The position numbers were made by a program, and so were the translations under genes. Under the pieces are notes generated by a model. That model made no database searches. It was not told the DNA's origin and worked only from the letters and a program-made list of their open reading frames with translations. From the NCBI RefSeq assembly GCF_019393635.1, contig NC_057862.1, positions 416,437,669-416,501,668 of the forward strand: a stretch of DNA of 64,000 nucleotides, written 5' to 3'. The first letter of the stretch is position 1. Every line of letters begins with the position of its first letter. This stretch comes from Dromiciops gliroides (taxonomy: Eukaryota > Chordata > Mammalia > Microbiotheria > Microbiotheriidae). Positions 46,401 through 54,639 of the stretch are shown here, one piece after another.

Positions 46401-46616
46401 TGCCTTTCAGGAGATGAACTATACCAAGAAGACAAAGAATTTTTAGAAAAGAATTTATCAATCAACAAAAAGACTGAAGAAATTATGGCAAAAGGCAGAA
46501 AATTTCACAGAATGGTATTACACAACCGTTATTTTTATAGTATCCATGTGACTATTCAGCCAAAATATAAACATATATATCCAGAGAGCTTCTTAGGATT
46601 TAAGAGCCATTTATAA
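29621..46616 (+). CDS. NUDT19: NUDT19, peroxisomal acyl-CoA/CoA diphosphatase (three coding exons)
   Basis: The spliced CDS is 29621-30295, 35973-36180 and 46411-46616: 1089 nt, 362 residues plus stop. Splice sites are canonical GT/AG. The product is the nucleoside-diphosphate-linked hydrolase 19, a Nudix enzyme known to cleave CoA and acyl-CoAs in peroxisomes. Visible features: first half of the split Nudix box GGVLEAAD (residues 56-63); second half RETFEESGV (120-128), matching REUXEEXGU, with a family-typical insertion between; and the C-terminal tripeptide SHL (360-362), a PTS1 variant shared with human NUDT19 (KSHL end). Length is close to the human protein (375). The chosen ATG (gcccgccATGc context) aligns with the human N-terminus (...RWRRAA vs QWRRAA). 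An in-frame ATG at 29531 would add 30 residues but lacks family support. No disabling change is seen. Confidence 0.95.
30511..30605. repeat. (TTTTC)n microsatellite in NUDT19 intron 1
   Basis: A pure pentanucleotide run of about 75 bp that decays into TTTC/TTCC units. It lies about 200 bp after exon 1. Confidence 0.96.
30636..30875 (+). mobile_element. Old MIR/L2-like fragment
   Basis: gatttggagtcatgagatct and gcctggcacagcaaccc, then aataaatgcttgttgaattg, suggest a diverged MIR or L2 end in intron 1. The short (TCCTTG)n run at about 30945-30975 lies next to it. Confidence 0.5.
31034..31170 (+). mobile_element. MAR1-type SINE, internally shortened
   Basis: Head ggggcagctaggtgacagtg is joined to the MAR1 tail (aaaccactccagtatctcta, gaaaaccccaaagggggtta, acgactgaaaaaggattgaa). 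This tail distinguishes it from the common short SINE. Confidence 0.82.
31230..31510 (-). mobile_element. Diverged L2 fragment, antisense
   Basis: ttgaatagaggagtgacatt, ggaggactattgtggtaacc and gtaatgaaggcctg follow the order of the reversed L2 at 18930-19090. Confidence 0.55.
31884..32029 (-). mobile_element. tRNA-derived marsupial SINE
   Basis: Antisense copy. Flanks ccgtatggtttt and ccatatggtttt form the target-site duplication. Confidence 0.94.
32040..32800. other. NUDT19 intron 1, L1 ORF1/HAL1-like sequence possible
   Basis: T-rich DNA without a gene. The T-rich, antisense-ORF style composition (tctttgctttggaattgtac, tcatgtctaatatctagcag) hints at old LINE material, but I cannot place it. 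Confidence 0.35.
32806..32960 (-). mobile_element. tRNA-derived marsupial SINE
   Basis: Antisense copy. ctacatttcttttt is on both sides. Confidence 0.95.
33316..33477 (-). mobile_element. tRNA-derived marsupial SINE
   Basis: Antisense copy. tgatttcatctttt is on both sides. Confidence 0.95.
33562..33720 (-). mobile_element. tRNA-derived marsupial SINE
   Basis: Antisense copy with a perfect 15-bp target-site duplication, ccagtatatatctgg. Confidence 0.96.
34248..35457 (-). mobile_element. 5'-truncated L1 (ORF2 C-terminus and 3' UTR), antisense
   Basis: The minus strand is open from 35254 to 34694 for 186 residues: [61 protein letters not shown] and [10 protein letters not shown]. This is the Zn-knuckle-like C-terminal end of L1 ORF2. 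A 12-bp perfect duplication, ttgtgaagggtt, lies at 34236-34247 and 35458-35469. It is the best-preserved L1 tail in the window, so relatively young, and sits inside the L2 copy. Confidence 0.95.
34413..34490. repeat. (TA)n(TG)n(TA)n microsatellite in the L1 3' UTR
   Basis: Compound TA/TG run at the same L1 position as at 7157. Confidence 0.94.
35973..36180 (+). CDS. NUDT19: NUDT19 coding exon 2 (residues 226-294 and part of 295)
   Basis: The acceptor is ttgtctttcacag. Translation gives [20 protein letters not shown] then [20 protein letters not shown] and [16 protein letters not shown]. It is strongly alignable with human ([20 protein letters not shown]). The donor ttaccag|gtatat splits Gly-295 after its first base. 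Confidence 0.95.
36181..37415. other. NUDT19 intron 2, proximal part
   Basis: 36181-36760 shows no repeat I can name. 36790-37390 is GC-richer. Phrases such as cctggtgtgtgctcccagac and ttctgctcctgttcactcca suggest a reversed L1/HAL1 5' UTR piece like that at 8000-8600, but this is uncertain. Confidence 0.4.
37420..37655 (+). mobile_element. CORE-SINE (THER1/MIR type)
   Basis: tRNA-related head (gaggcagctaggtggctcag, agtcaggaagacctgaattc), then the CORE-like part (cacctacctcacaaggtact) and the 3' end gcacagtgcctggcacataa. Confidence 0.78.
37660..38480 (+). mobile_element. L2/CR1-type LINE fragment, sense
   Basis: 38165-38240 reads like [17 protein letters not shown]. 38410-38475 reads [22 protein letters not shown], the family's YADD block with T-D-D in place of A-D-D. 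It is frame-broken throughout. Confidence 0.8.
38478..38530. repeat. (TATG)n-type low-complexity run
   Basis: tatgtatgtatgtatgtata followed by atatggac units, directly after the L2 YTDD block. Confidence 0.85.
38847..38995 (+). mobile_element. tRNA-derived marsupial SINE
   Basis: Sense copy. The flanks share an attttatt-type duplication within the L1 tail. Confidence 0.93.
39080..39219 (-). mobile_element. tRNA-derived marsupial SINE, stack member 1
   Basis: Antisense copy preceded by cattcatttttg and followed by cattcatttt. See the stack finding. Confidence 0.94.
39231..39379 (-). mobile_element. tRNA-derived marsupial SINE, stack member 2
   Basis: Antisense copy between two further cattcatttt copies. 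Confidence 0.94.
39392..39552 (-). mobile_element. tRNA-derived marsupial SINE, stack member 3
   Basis: Antisense copy with an (ATTT)n end, again bounded by cattcatttt. Confidence 0.94.
39695..39998. other. Intron 2, L2-like fragment possible
   Basis: gtttataacctaggaatcat and tgccaatcagctggcaagac, then tgtccctttctctgccttca, resemble old LINE or transposon material. It has a short TA run at 39950-39975. No gene. Confidence 0.4.
39999..40149 (+). mobile_element. tRNA-derived marsupial SINE
   Basis: Sense copy. The flanks agttcatgg and aagtttatgg are probably the target-site duplication. Confidence 0.93.
40482..40710 (+). mobile_element. MAR1-type SINE, nearly full length
   Basis: tRNA-like head (gtaggtggagcagtggatag), then the MAR1 tail: gtaaaatgagcttgaggagg, aaatggcaaaccactattgt, caaatggggttgcaaagag and actgaaatgactgaacaac. 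It is about 230 bp, longer than the common 145-bp SINE. MAR1 tails are thought to use RTE machinery. Confidence 0.88.
41055..41108. repeat. (ATTC)n run, reversed L2 terminal repeat
   Basis: Thirteen or so ATTC units with one GTTC, at the very 3' end of the antisense L2. L2/CR1 elements end in short tandem repeats rather than poly(A). Confidence 0.9.
42352..42710 (+). mobile_element. Solo LTR of an endogenous retrovirus, nested in L2
   Basis: A 359-bp unit from TGTAACGATTGGAAT to CCCTTAACA. It has a GC-richer middle, an ATAAAT-like poly(A) signal near 42610 (ttaataaatgctt) and 4-bp duplication agtg at 42348-42351 and 42711-42714. No internal viral sequence is attached. It looks whole as an LTR and is younger than the L2 it splits. 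A remnant of the same family lies at 15737. Confidence 0.9.
42888..43045 (+). mobile_element. tRNA-derived marsupial SINE
   Basis: Sense copy with a 21-A tail inside the L2. agagagtgag on the left and ggagagtgag on the right are the duplication. Confidence 0.95.
43340..43490 (+). mobile_element. tRNA-derived marsupial SINE, shortened head
   Basis: ggggcagctaaggatagagc lacks the A-box segment gtggcgcagt. A (CA)n run replaces the start of the A tail. aaagtctatctctt is duplicated on both sides, so the element inserted in this form or lost the A-box segment afterwards. Confidence 0.93.
43675..43877 (-). mobile_element. tRNA-derived marsupial SINE with (TTTA)n end
   Basis: Antisense copy. The tail has become an ATTT/ATCT/ATTC run (43675-43738). 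tgtggccccttt is present on both sides with small differences. Confidence 0.92.
43895..44360 (-). mobile_element. Old L1 3' end, antisense
   Basis: actgcatcagttcatacaga, ccctggtttttctgaatctg and tcatttcttacaatgaaatt follow the reversed L1 ORF2 tail/3' UTR order. It is more diverged than the tail at 34248. Confidence 0.65.
44500..44720 (+). mobile_element. Old MIR/MON-type SINE fragments
   Basis: 44500-44620 and 44630-44710 (ttatagactgcatgagttgc) resemble decayed tRNA-related SINEs. Confidence 0.45.
44894..45046 (+). mobile_element. tRNA-derived marsupial SINE
   Basis: Sense copy. agaattagtacttaata and agaatcagtacttaata form a 17-bp duplication with one difference. Confidence 0.95.
45530..45990 (+). 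mobile_element. Old L2/MIR 3' end and SINE-like fragment
   Basis: 45530-45680 ends ttgttgaatgagtgaatgaa, like an L2 terminus. 45750-45870 (gatggaacagtggctagata, aatcaggaagacctggattc) resembles a decayed CORE-SINE. Confidence 0.55.
46026..46174 (-). mobile_element. tRNA-derived marsupial SINE
   Basis: Antisense copy in intron 2, about 240 bp before NUDT19 exon 3. gatagtatgaaatgtt and aatagtatgaaatgtt flank it. Confidence 0.95.
46411..46616 (+). CDS. NUDT19: NUDT19 coding exon 3 (residues 295-362) and stop
   Basis: The acceptor is taatgcctttcag. Translation: [68 protein letters not shown], stop TAA at 46614-46616. It aligns with the human end (KTEEIMKEGKQFHR, HVTVQPKYKHVYP, KSHL). SHL is a PTS1-type peroxisome signal. 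Confidence 0.95.
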
Positions 46617-47790
46617 GTTTGCTGCTTGTTTAACATTGTATCTTCAGAAATAGAAAGTTTGTACTGATGAAAAATGGGTATTAGCAACCTCACAAGCTTA
46701 AGAAACTAGAACCCAGTAATGGTGAATCACCATCTTTTTGCAAGTTTACCTTTTAGGTACTTTTGTCTGTTTCCTTCTGCAAACTCTACAGTGTGCCATA
46801 ACTTTGATTAATATTAGCTATCTGACAAGTTTCTTATGTCTGTATGTCAAGAATGATTCCCTTCACCAGAGCAGAGTACAAATCATCTGTTACTTAAGAG
46901 ATAAGGTTTGAGTCTAAAGCTAAAACTCAGATAAGTCTAGCTTCTTGTCCACAATCACACAGCTGGGAAATAAAAAAAAGGCAGAATGTGAACCTGACTC
47001 TTAAGATGACCAAATTTATTAAAAAGAAAAAAAATGCTTGCCAGGTGTCACCATTTCTCTGTTCCCACAAAAGTTTAAACCAAAGCAAGCACAGACCACT
47101 CTTGTTCTTCTGAATGCCCACTGTGCTGCTATTAACATTTTATTGAGGATGGCAGATAAGAATGAACCCATTTCAGGGACATTAAAGTACCTTACCAAAG
47201 TCATGGGCCACCTCAATTTAATTCATCTTTTGGCTAGAATTGATGAAAGGTTGTCAAATGGGCACAAAGGCCCTATATTCACAGAAATGGAATAAGAGTG
47301 CTAGTTGAGTGCTTCATGGATTGTTCTTCTTTGTATTAAGCTTGTCCTCAGCCTTACTGATTAAACAGTAAAGCTGTTTAAGGCCAAATGTGGTTTAATT
47401 TTTTCCCAGTAATCCTCAAATTCTGAAATCTATTGTAGTTAGCATTCAGATGTTTTAAAAATAAATATATAAGCATTTATAAATTTATATTTTTAAATGT
47501 TACTTTATTATTTATTGCTAAATAATGAGGCTTGTGAGTTCTAGAATGATTTACTCTGTTATAACTGTTCATTTTATCTTTACATACGTTTCCCTTTTTA
47601 ATTAACTAAATTTATCTGTATTAAGTTTATCTGATATATATAATATGTCTACATAGAATGATATTTTTTGATAAAAGTTTATAACCTGTGGTCAGGACAC
47701 TGGCTCATCACTTTAGTTTCAAAGCTGTCCTGCTTGTCTGAGTCTACTTCTGAATTTCTTTCCATACTTTAAAATAAAATACTTCAATGA
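46617..47790 (+). other. NUDT19: Probable NUDT19 3' UTR
   Basis: No strong repeat interrupts this stretch. AATAAA signals occur at 46969-46974, 47460-47465 and 47773-47778. Which one is used cannot be told from sequence. An 85-codon open frame (47038-47295) inside it has no recognised domain. Confidence 0.5.
47773..47778 (+). terminator. NUDT19: Candidate poly(A) signal AATAAA for NUDT19
   Basis: Last AATAAA before a reversed L1 tail begins. It is followed by T-rich/GT-containing sequence within about 30 bp. Alternatives are at 46969 and 47460. Confidence 0.35.
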
Positions 47791-47804
47791 CTCTCTTTTT
47801 CTTT

Positions 47805-48320
47805 TTTTGGGGGGGCATCATTATTGCTAGTCTCTCTCTCCCTTTCAAGGCTCCCCCCCCTCCAGACTAAGGAAATAAAAATTCTTGTAACAAATAAGTA
47901 TAATTAGGTAAACATATCCACACATTGACCATTTCCAAAATTGTATGTCTCATTTTGCATGTCAAACCACTCTCCCCCACTTCTTTCAGGTGAGGGATAG
48001 CAGCTTTCATTATTGGTTCTCTGGAATCATGAGTGTTCATTTCATTGATTCACATTCTTAAGTCTTTCCATTTTTAAATAGTGTTGTAGTTATTATATAG
48101 GTTGTTTTTCTGTTTCTGCTCACTTTACTGTGCATCATTTCATAAAAACTACCCAAGTTTTTAAAAATCCATTTCTTTTAGCATTTCTTAAGAAACACTA
48201 ATATTACATTACATTCACATATCATAATTTGGTTCAGTCTCCAGAATTGGTAGACACCCTTTTAATTTCCAGTTCTTTATTATGATGAAAAATGCAACAA
48301 TAAATATTTATTGTATATAT
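47805..48320 (-). mobile_element. Old L1 3' end, antisense
   Basis: ttctgctcactttactgtgc, atcatttcataaaaactacc and catttcttaagaaacac, then cacatatcataatttggttc, follow the reversed L1 tail order. Confidence 0.65.
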
Positions 48321-48940
48321 GGACAAAGAGTGGTGTTTTAATAATGGAAAAGAAAATAAACTTTTGAAGTTTTTATGACAGCTATGATATTGTAAATGAA
48401 AACTACATTCAAAGATATTAATTCATATTATGAAAATATCTATCTTGGTTCCAGAGATGTGATAATGAAATATATTTTTTTTTCTGTCCATAAAGTAGTG
48501 GTAGACTATGGTTGCTTTTAATCTTAATTAAGCTATTTGATTTATAAATATATTTTGTTCCTTTGAGGCTATATATCAGTTATTATACAGGACCATTTTC
48601 TGAAAGAACTTTAGGGTTGGCAAGAACCTAATAATAGGAAAACTCACCACTATATTTTTGAATAGTCATAAGTATAAGGAAAAAAAGTTTTCTATACTGA
48701 GCTGAAATCTGACTTCCTGTAATTTCTGTACATTGGTTCTAGTTTTGTCCCCTGAAGTAAAACTAAAAGAGGACCAATCCCTTTTCCCCAATATATCCCT
48801 TAAAGTATTTGAAGATAGTAATTCCCTCTTAGTCTATTCCTGGTAAAATTTACCCAAAGAATTGATCATATGGAGAACAGTGCCAAGATGGCAGAACAAC
48901 AGAAAGTTGTGGGCTCCCCTCCACCCTTAATATCTAGAAA
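48321..48940. other. Intergenic, nothing recognised
   Basis: AT-rich. 48600-48850 may include a decayed SINE (taccc, ttgatcatatgg) but nothing supportable. Confidence 0.45.
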
Positions 48941-48941
48941 A

Positions 48942-49030
48942 TGCACACAGCTACTAAGTGTTAAGTGTCTGAGGTCAGATTTGAACTCAGGTCCTCCTGA
49001 ATCCAGGGCTGGTGCTTTATCTACTGCACA
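48942..49030 (-). mobile_element. tRNA-derived SINE fragment
   Basis: Only the middle of a reversed copy (cacacagctactaagtgtta to ggtgctttatctactgcac), with no tail and no full head. Confidence 0.85.
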
Positions 49031-49570
49031 GGATGAGGGAGAGAAGGCAGATTTTTGCTGATTGAAAAAAAATGCAATTTAATTTTCTAAATGATTTTTA
49101 AAAAGAATTGATCCTGAGAAAATGAAAAAGAAGCCTTCACAATTCTAAAAAATCTGGATATCCTGTATGCAAATAATCTGAAACCACTTAATGTTGTCCC
49201 ACTCTCAAGCAAACCTTCTTTTATGGTGCCTTTTAGTGATGGGGTACAATCCAACTGATAAAATGCTTTTACCACTTCCCCATTTAAGAGGTCTTATCCT
49301 GAAACCACCCTCTTTAGGGACTCAATTTTCCAAATTCCTAAGTTAACATTTAAAAGTAGCAATATTCAGTGATATTATCAAAAGATACTTATTCAATATT
49401 TACTTGCAAATGTTTTGTTATGGAATGAAAACTAGAAAGGGAAATTAGAAGATCTCGGTTCTAGTTACATTTATTCCTTTGATGAGCTCAGTGAACATGG
49501 GAAAATAATTTCCCTCCAAAGCCCTCGGTTCACTCCTTTAAATGATGAGGGTGCTGGATTTAAAAAGTCA
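49031..49570. other. Intergenic, nothing recognised
   Basis: Mixed, AT-leaning DNA without a supportable gene. 49440-49560 may be part of an old MIR. Confidence 0.45.
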
Positions 49571-49575
49571 CCTAG

Positions 49576-49724
49576 GGGGCAGCTAGGTGGTGTAGTGGAT
49601 AAAGCACTGGCCCTGGATTCAGGAGTACCTGAGTTCAAATCCAGCCTCAGACACTTGACACTTAACTAGCTGTGTGACCCTGGGCAAGTCACTTAACCCT
49701 CATTGCCCTGCAAAAAAAAAAAAA
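49576..49724 (+). mobile_element. tRNA-derived marsupial SINE
   Basis: Sense copy. aaaaagtcaccta lies on both sides. Confidence 0.95.
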
Positions 49725-50234
49725 AGTCACCTATATCAGCTTCCAAGTATCAGCTGTGTACATTTTTGTGCAGAGAGGAATGGACTGTATACTAGGTCTT
49801 CTACCTTCCCATACCTATAACCATCTTCTGCCTCTATAGAGACTAGGCTGAGCTCAACTGTCTGTGACATTTTAATCTCACCCTTTTTTTTGAACATTAA
49901 GTTCACGCTTCAAGTCACTGCCACCTTGTTTTAGCAGCATTCAAGAATTAGTGCAAGCTACTCAGCCAGCTTGTTAATTTGAGGGTGAAGCAAAGGTATT
50001 TAGTAGGTTCTTATTAAATGGTTGATTAAACTGATTCAAGGTCCTTGATTTTGAGTAATTAATGACTTAAAACAGTACAGCACTTCAGTCTATAACCTGA
50101 GTTACAAAAATAAGAATTCATTCTAGACAAGAGAAAGATTAACCAGGTCACTGAAGACTACCTTACAGATCCAGAGAGGAAGACTATAGAGCTCTTTTTC
50201 TACCACCAACATGACATCCTTTGTTCATACTAGT

Positions 50235-50395
50235 TGTTTCTTGTTTAGTTTTTTTCAGTTGTATTCTACTCCTTGTGACGCCATTTGAAGTTTTCTTGGC
50301 AAAGATACTGAAGTCGTTTGACATTTCCTTCTCCAGCTCACTTGACTGAGGCAAAGCATTGTTGGTATGTCAAGCAATGCAGCCAGTCCTCATGC
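50235..50395 (-). mobile_element. MAR1-type SINE tail, antisense
   Basis: ttttcagttgtattctactc, tgacgccatttgaagttttc, ttggcaaagatactgaagtc and atttccttctccagctc are the reversed MAR1 tail. Confidence 0.82.
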
Positions 50396-50400
50396 AGTTC

Positions 50401-50547
50401 TTTTTTTTTTTTTTTTAAGGGCAATGAGGGTTAAGTGACTTGCCCAGGGTCACACAGCTAATGTCAAGTGTCTGAGGCTGGATTTGAACTCAGGTCCTCC
50501 TGAATCCAAGGCCAGTGCTTTATCCACTGTGCCACCTAGCTGCCTCC
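50401..50547 (-). mobile_element. tRNA-derived marsupial SINE
   Basis: Antisense copy. ctcatgcagttctt and ctcattgtagttctt flank it. Confidence 0.92.
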
Positions 50548-50599
50548 TCATTGTAGTTCTTCTAGTGACCTGGATAACTGGGGAATTCAAGCAAATCAA

Positions 50600-51310
50600 G
50601 GTATCCATTTTCACATTTTTCCCTCCTCTTGACCAAAGGGAGCTCTAGAAGCCCTGAAGGTCAATAGGAGTTAATTAACCATGTTTGCTGGCGGTTAGTA
50701 TCCTAAAGAGGCAAGGGACACAAAATTCCAGTGGCACCAAGGTTGCAGAACAAGCATAAGCAAGGGGGAGATGTACAACAAAGTCACCAAGAAACTCAAT
50801 AAACAAAGTAAAACAATAGTGATCAAACAACAATGTAGCCCAGGTACAGTCAATGAGCATATTTCATTTTGAATTCTAGGTGTCCCATGAGGTTGTCTGG
50901 TCCCTGGAAATCTCTTTTCTTGGGGCAGTCTGGAAAATATCATGTCCTTAGGGTCACTATTCTGGTTTCAAGTAACTTACAGACTCCTCAGATATTCCTG
51001 CTAAAATCCTTTACACAATAGATCTCAATACAGGAGTTCAATACCAGTCATAAAATTTACTTCTCCAACAACTAGATCATTTTGTGAAAACCAACTCAAG
51101 CCTTATAGCTCTGATCTTAGTAACAACAGAGCTGTAAGGGAGACATCAAAATTAAGGGCTCATAGTTTACCTGAACCTTTAGAGAATTTGGGTCATAAAT
51201 GTTCAGCTTTATCTAAACTCTGTATGCCTTGATACATGTAAGACATTCAAATACAAGCTAAATATTTCAAAATACCACAGAAAGCAGAACTCTTAAACTT
51301 TTCCAAATTA
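50600..51310 (-). mobile_element. Endogenous retrovirus-like fragment, antisense (broken)
   Basis: Parallels 9540-10230: shared phrases include a Gln/Arg-rich segment, gtcccatgaggttgtctggtc vs tcccatgtagtcttctgatcc, cctgaacctttagagaattt vs cctgaaagttcagagaattt, and aacaacagagctgtaag. The minus strand carries a strongly hydrophobic stretch around 50830-50730, as expected for an Env membrane segment. It is old and broken. Family is not resolved. Confidence 0.4.
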
Positions 51311-51433
51311 TATATATATATATCTATATGCATATGCATATGTATATATTCATTTGATCTTAATGTTTTCTCAAAATGTTAATCAATTATTTACAGTTTT
51401 AATTTTAATTGCTAAGTATTTAGAACTTCAATC

Positions 51434-51590
51434 TAGGGGCAGCTAGATGGTGCAGTGGATAGAGCACCGGCCCTGGAGTCAGGAGTACCTGAGTTCAAAT
51501 CTGGCCTCAAACACTTAACACTTACTAGCTGTGTGACCCTGGGCAAGTCACTTAACCCCAATTGCCTAAATTAAAAAATAAATAAATAAA
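51434..51590 (+). mobile_element. tRNA-derived marsupial SINE
   Basis: Sense copy with an (AAAT)n tail. agaacttcaatcta is present on both sides. Confidence 0.95.
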
Positions 51591-51599
51591 AGAACTTCA

Positions 51600-52954
51600 A
51601 TCTAAATACCCCTGAATTTAAATTAATTCAATTAATCAGTGCCCTCCTTAGGAGGAGCAGAGACAAACAAGGATCTAATCCTCCCATAAAAACATAGGTT
51701 ATAGAATACCTTTTATAAGAAGATGACCACAAACAACTTTACATAAAAGTTATTAAGTTAACTCCAATTGTAGCAAAGGACTTAGGATGACACTTAAGTA
51801 GTCAATTTTAAAATAGTGCATATCAAGCTGTTTATAACAAAACATGTTAATACTACAGGACATGCTTTACAGACAGGTATTATTTCCACATTACATAATA
51901 AACTCAAATAAGATTGACTTTTTCATTGATGTAACACAAAATATTCCATAAGTTACCCTAGTCTAAGAAAACTGATTGCATTAACATTCTTTTCTTCAAA
52001 ACAAAACTAAAGATGTTTCTGGTTTATTCTTTGTTTTGTTTTGTTTTTTGTTTTTTGTTTTTTGTTTTTTGTTTTTTGTGGGGGGCAGTGAAGGTTAAGT
52101 GACTTGCCCAGAGTCACGCAGCTAGTAAGTGTCAAGTGTCAGAGGTCAAATTTGAACTCAGGTCCTCCTGCATCCAAGGCTGGTGCTTTATCCACTGCGC
52201 CACCTAGCTGCCCCCCTGATTTCTGAATAATTAATAGAATAACAGTTTGGTCCCATAAACTATTGCATCAATACCCTATTATTCTTATATCACTTTTAAA
52301 ACATTTATATAACTAGTAACAGACAGATGACAAAGCCAGATGCTTATCCACTTTAGTTGTTTATAATATAGAAAGGACTAGAATTTCTAGGCTAACTAGC
52401 TTAAATATTATACATACATCTCATTATAGTATTTCAGATGTATTTTAACATTAACCCAAGAGATGAAGGTCTAATATTGTGTTCATGCTGATCACATGGC
52501 ATGATTATAGAAATTCACCATAAAAGAAGAGGGACACAGTAAGGGAATACTGCTTCCCTAACTTCATGTCAATTCTAGGCCGAAATTATATAGATGGCCA
52601 ATTGCATTGAGCCTGGCTTAAAATCAGCCAGGTGAGATATTTTTCCATTCCTAGAAATGTCATGTTGGGGAAATTAAGTCAGGAGACTCCTACCTCAGCC
52701 CTTGCCAAAAGTCATTCTCCCAGACTTTCCCATGAGAACTCCACTTGCAGTTTATGAATGTAAAACCTCAAAGGGTTGCTGGCATCATGGATCATTGGCT
52801 TATCAGTATTCCTTGACAATTGTAACTGGAGTTAAACTCAGAATACTATCAGTTAAGGTCTTAAATAGCAAGTTCCAGTAATCAGAACGTAAGGTACGTT
52901 CAAAGATCACATATCCTAGATAACAAACATGGACTATAATCTCACATTGGTAAC
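51600..52954. other. AT-rich intergenic DNA
   Basis: No gene. It may continue the antisense ERV-like fragment upstream, but I could not show coding similarity. A SINE at 52030-52216 interrupts it. Confidence 0.4.
52030..52216 (-). mobile_element. tRNA-derived marsupial SINE with (GTTTT)n tail
   Basis: Antisense copy whose tail has expanded into gttttttgttttttg-type units at 52035-52079. ctggtttattc on the left and ctgatttctga on the right may be the duplication. Confidence 0.92.
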
Positions 52955-53728
52955 TGTGAGAAACAGTGACAGTTTGATACATGGTAAAATCTTAGAAACA
53001 GCTTGATACATGAGGAGATATTCTCAAGGGAAGCATGCCCATATAGGGAACAGCGGGGCAATATTAGCTAATAAATTACATCAACTAAAGAAAGAGAAAA
53101 GTAAGTTTTTCAGGGCTAAAGATAGAAACCAGTTTGAGCTGGCTCTTGCTGGTATCCTGGAAAAAATAGGTGAAAGGTTAACCCTAATCCCTACTGCATT
53201 TGCTTAATAGACTTGTTCATGTTAACTTCTCTTTCCCTGTCTAAAATCTCCATCCTAGGGGCACCTAGGTGGTACAGTGAATAGAGCAGTGGCCCTGGAG
53301 TCAGAAGGACGTGAGTTCAAATGTGGCCTCAGTCACTTGACACTAGCTGTGTGACCCTGGGCAAGTCACTTAATCCCAATTGCCTCACCCAAAAAAAAAA
53401 ATCTCCATCCCATTTTTGATCATGGGTTGCATGAAGGTGTGTGTGTATGGGAGGGGTGACATATCAAGGAGAATTTAGCTAGAACTCTTCCAGGAAGATT
53501 GTGAACTGGTGCCTAGCAACCTATGGTAGCTCAGGGGAGGGACTGATTGTGGCAGGGTATAGGATAAATATAAGGTGCTTGCTTTCAGCATTTGCACTCA
53601 CTCAACTACTGCTTTTTTTTTTTTTTGTGGATGCCCATTCTCATGAAAATGCAATAAAGGTCTTTTTGTTATACCAAAGCTGCCTCTGAAAGAACTTATT
53701 TTGAAGTGATCTGCACCTGTTTCTCACA
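52955..53728 (+). mobile_element. Solo LTR of an endogenous retrovirus, with a SINE inside
   Basis: Begins TGTGAGAAACAG and ends CTGTTTCTCACA, a perfect 12-bp terminal inverted pair. The 5-bp duplication gtaac lies at 52950-52954 and 53729-53733. A TATA-like ggataaatataagg lies near 53560 and the poly(A) signal caataaagg near 53652. It is about 630 bp without the SINE. It looks whole as an LTR, with no internal region attached. A 5-bp duplication fits ERVL- or lambda/epsilon-type integrases rather than the 4-bp LTRs at 14134 and 42352. Confidence 0.9.
53258..53401 (+). mobile_element. tRNA-derived marsupial SINE inside the LTR
   Basis: Sense copy. aaaatctccatcc occurs on both sides, so it is younger than the LTR. 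Confidence 0.95.
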
Positions 53729-53733
53729 GTAAC

Positions 53734-54290
53734 AGAGATTCATTACAGAAAAATCACATCTTATCTTGATGTAACTAGTACTTATGCTAAGTAGATGCTT
53801 TTTCATCCCTAAATTCAATATTACACAAATAATTTCGATTTAAGATGCTTAATAACAAACAATGAAAGACTTGGGATGGCATGTGTAAATAATCCCAAAT
53901 TATATACAGAAAACAGATTAGACAAAGTTTCATATTATATTAATAGATCTAGATCTGTTTCACAAGGTTGTTCATCTTTGATTATACTTATATCATTTTG
54001 AAAGAATGAGATACTTCAGGAATAGTATTTTATACATTTGACAAGCTCAAGCATTAGGCCATGGAATAACAACAAATTCAAATCAAAACAGGAAGATCTA
54101 ATATATTCAGTGCTGAAATGACAAGATTTCACTTTGTCTACCCTGATAATAGATGGACAGATTTCTAGTATGGGAATGTCCAACAAGGTAATCTCCCTAC
54201 TTTATTCCCAGGAACAGATATGAAGAGATATCCCCTAGCCTTAGATCTCGGATATTTTTTCCATTGAGTGACTAACTACTGATGCGTTTC
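53734..54290. other. AT-rich intergenic DNA
   Basis: No gene or recognised repeat. It continues the flanking sequence left of the LTR. Confidence 0.45.
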
Positions 54291-54294
54291 TTTT

Positions 54295-54449
54295 CTTTTC
54301 TTTTTTTTTTTTTGCTGGGCAATGGGGATTAAGTGACTTGCCCAGGGTCACACAACTAAGTAAGTGTTAAGTGTCTGAGGCCGGATTTGAACTGAGGTAC
54401 TCCTGAATCCAAGGCCGGTGCTTTATCCACTGCGCCACCTAGCCGCCCC
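54295..54449 (-). mobile_element. tRNA-derived marsupial SINE
   Basis: Antisense copy. actgatgcgtttctt and actgatacgtttctt flank it. Confidence 0.95.
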
Positions 54450-54479
54450 TACTGATACGTTTCTTAAAGAATTCATTTA

Positions 54480-54635
54480 GGGGCAGCTAGATGGCGAAGT
54501 AGATAGAGCACCGGCCTTGGAGTCAGGAGTAAGTGAGTTCAAATCCCACCTCAGACACTTAACACTTACTTAGCTGTGTGACCCTGGGCAAGTCACTTAA
54601 CCCCCATTGCCTCACTAAAAAAAACAAACAAACAG
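54480..54635 (+). mobile_element. tRNA-derived marsupial SINE
   Basis: Sense copy 30 bp from the previous, inverted one. agaattcattta is duplicated. The two copies form an inverted pair. Confidence 0.95.
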
Positions 54636-54639
54636 AAGA

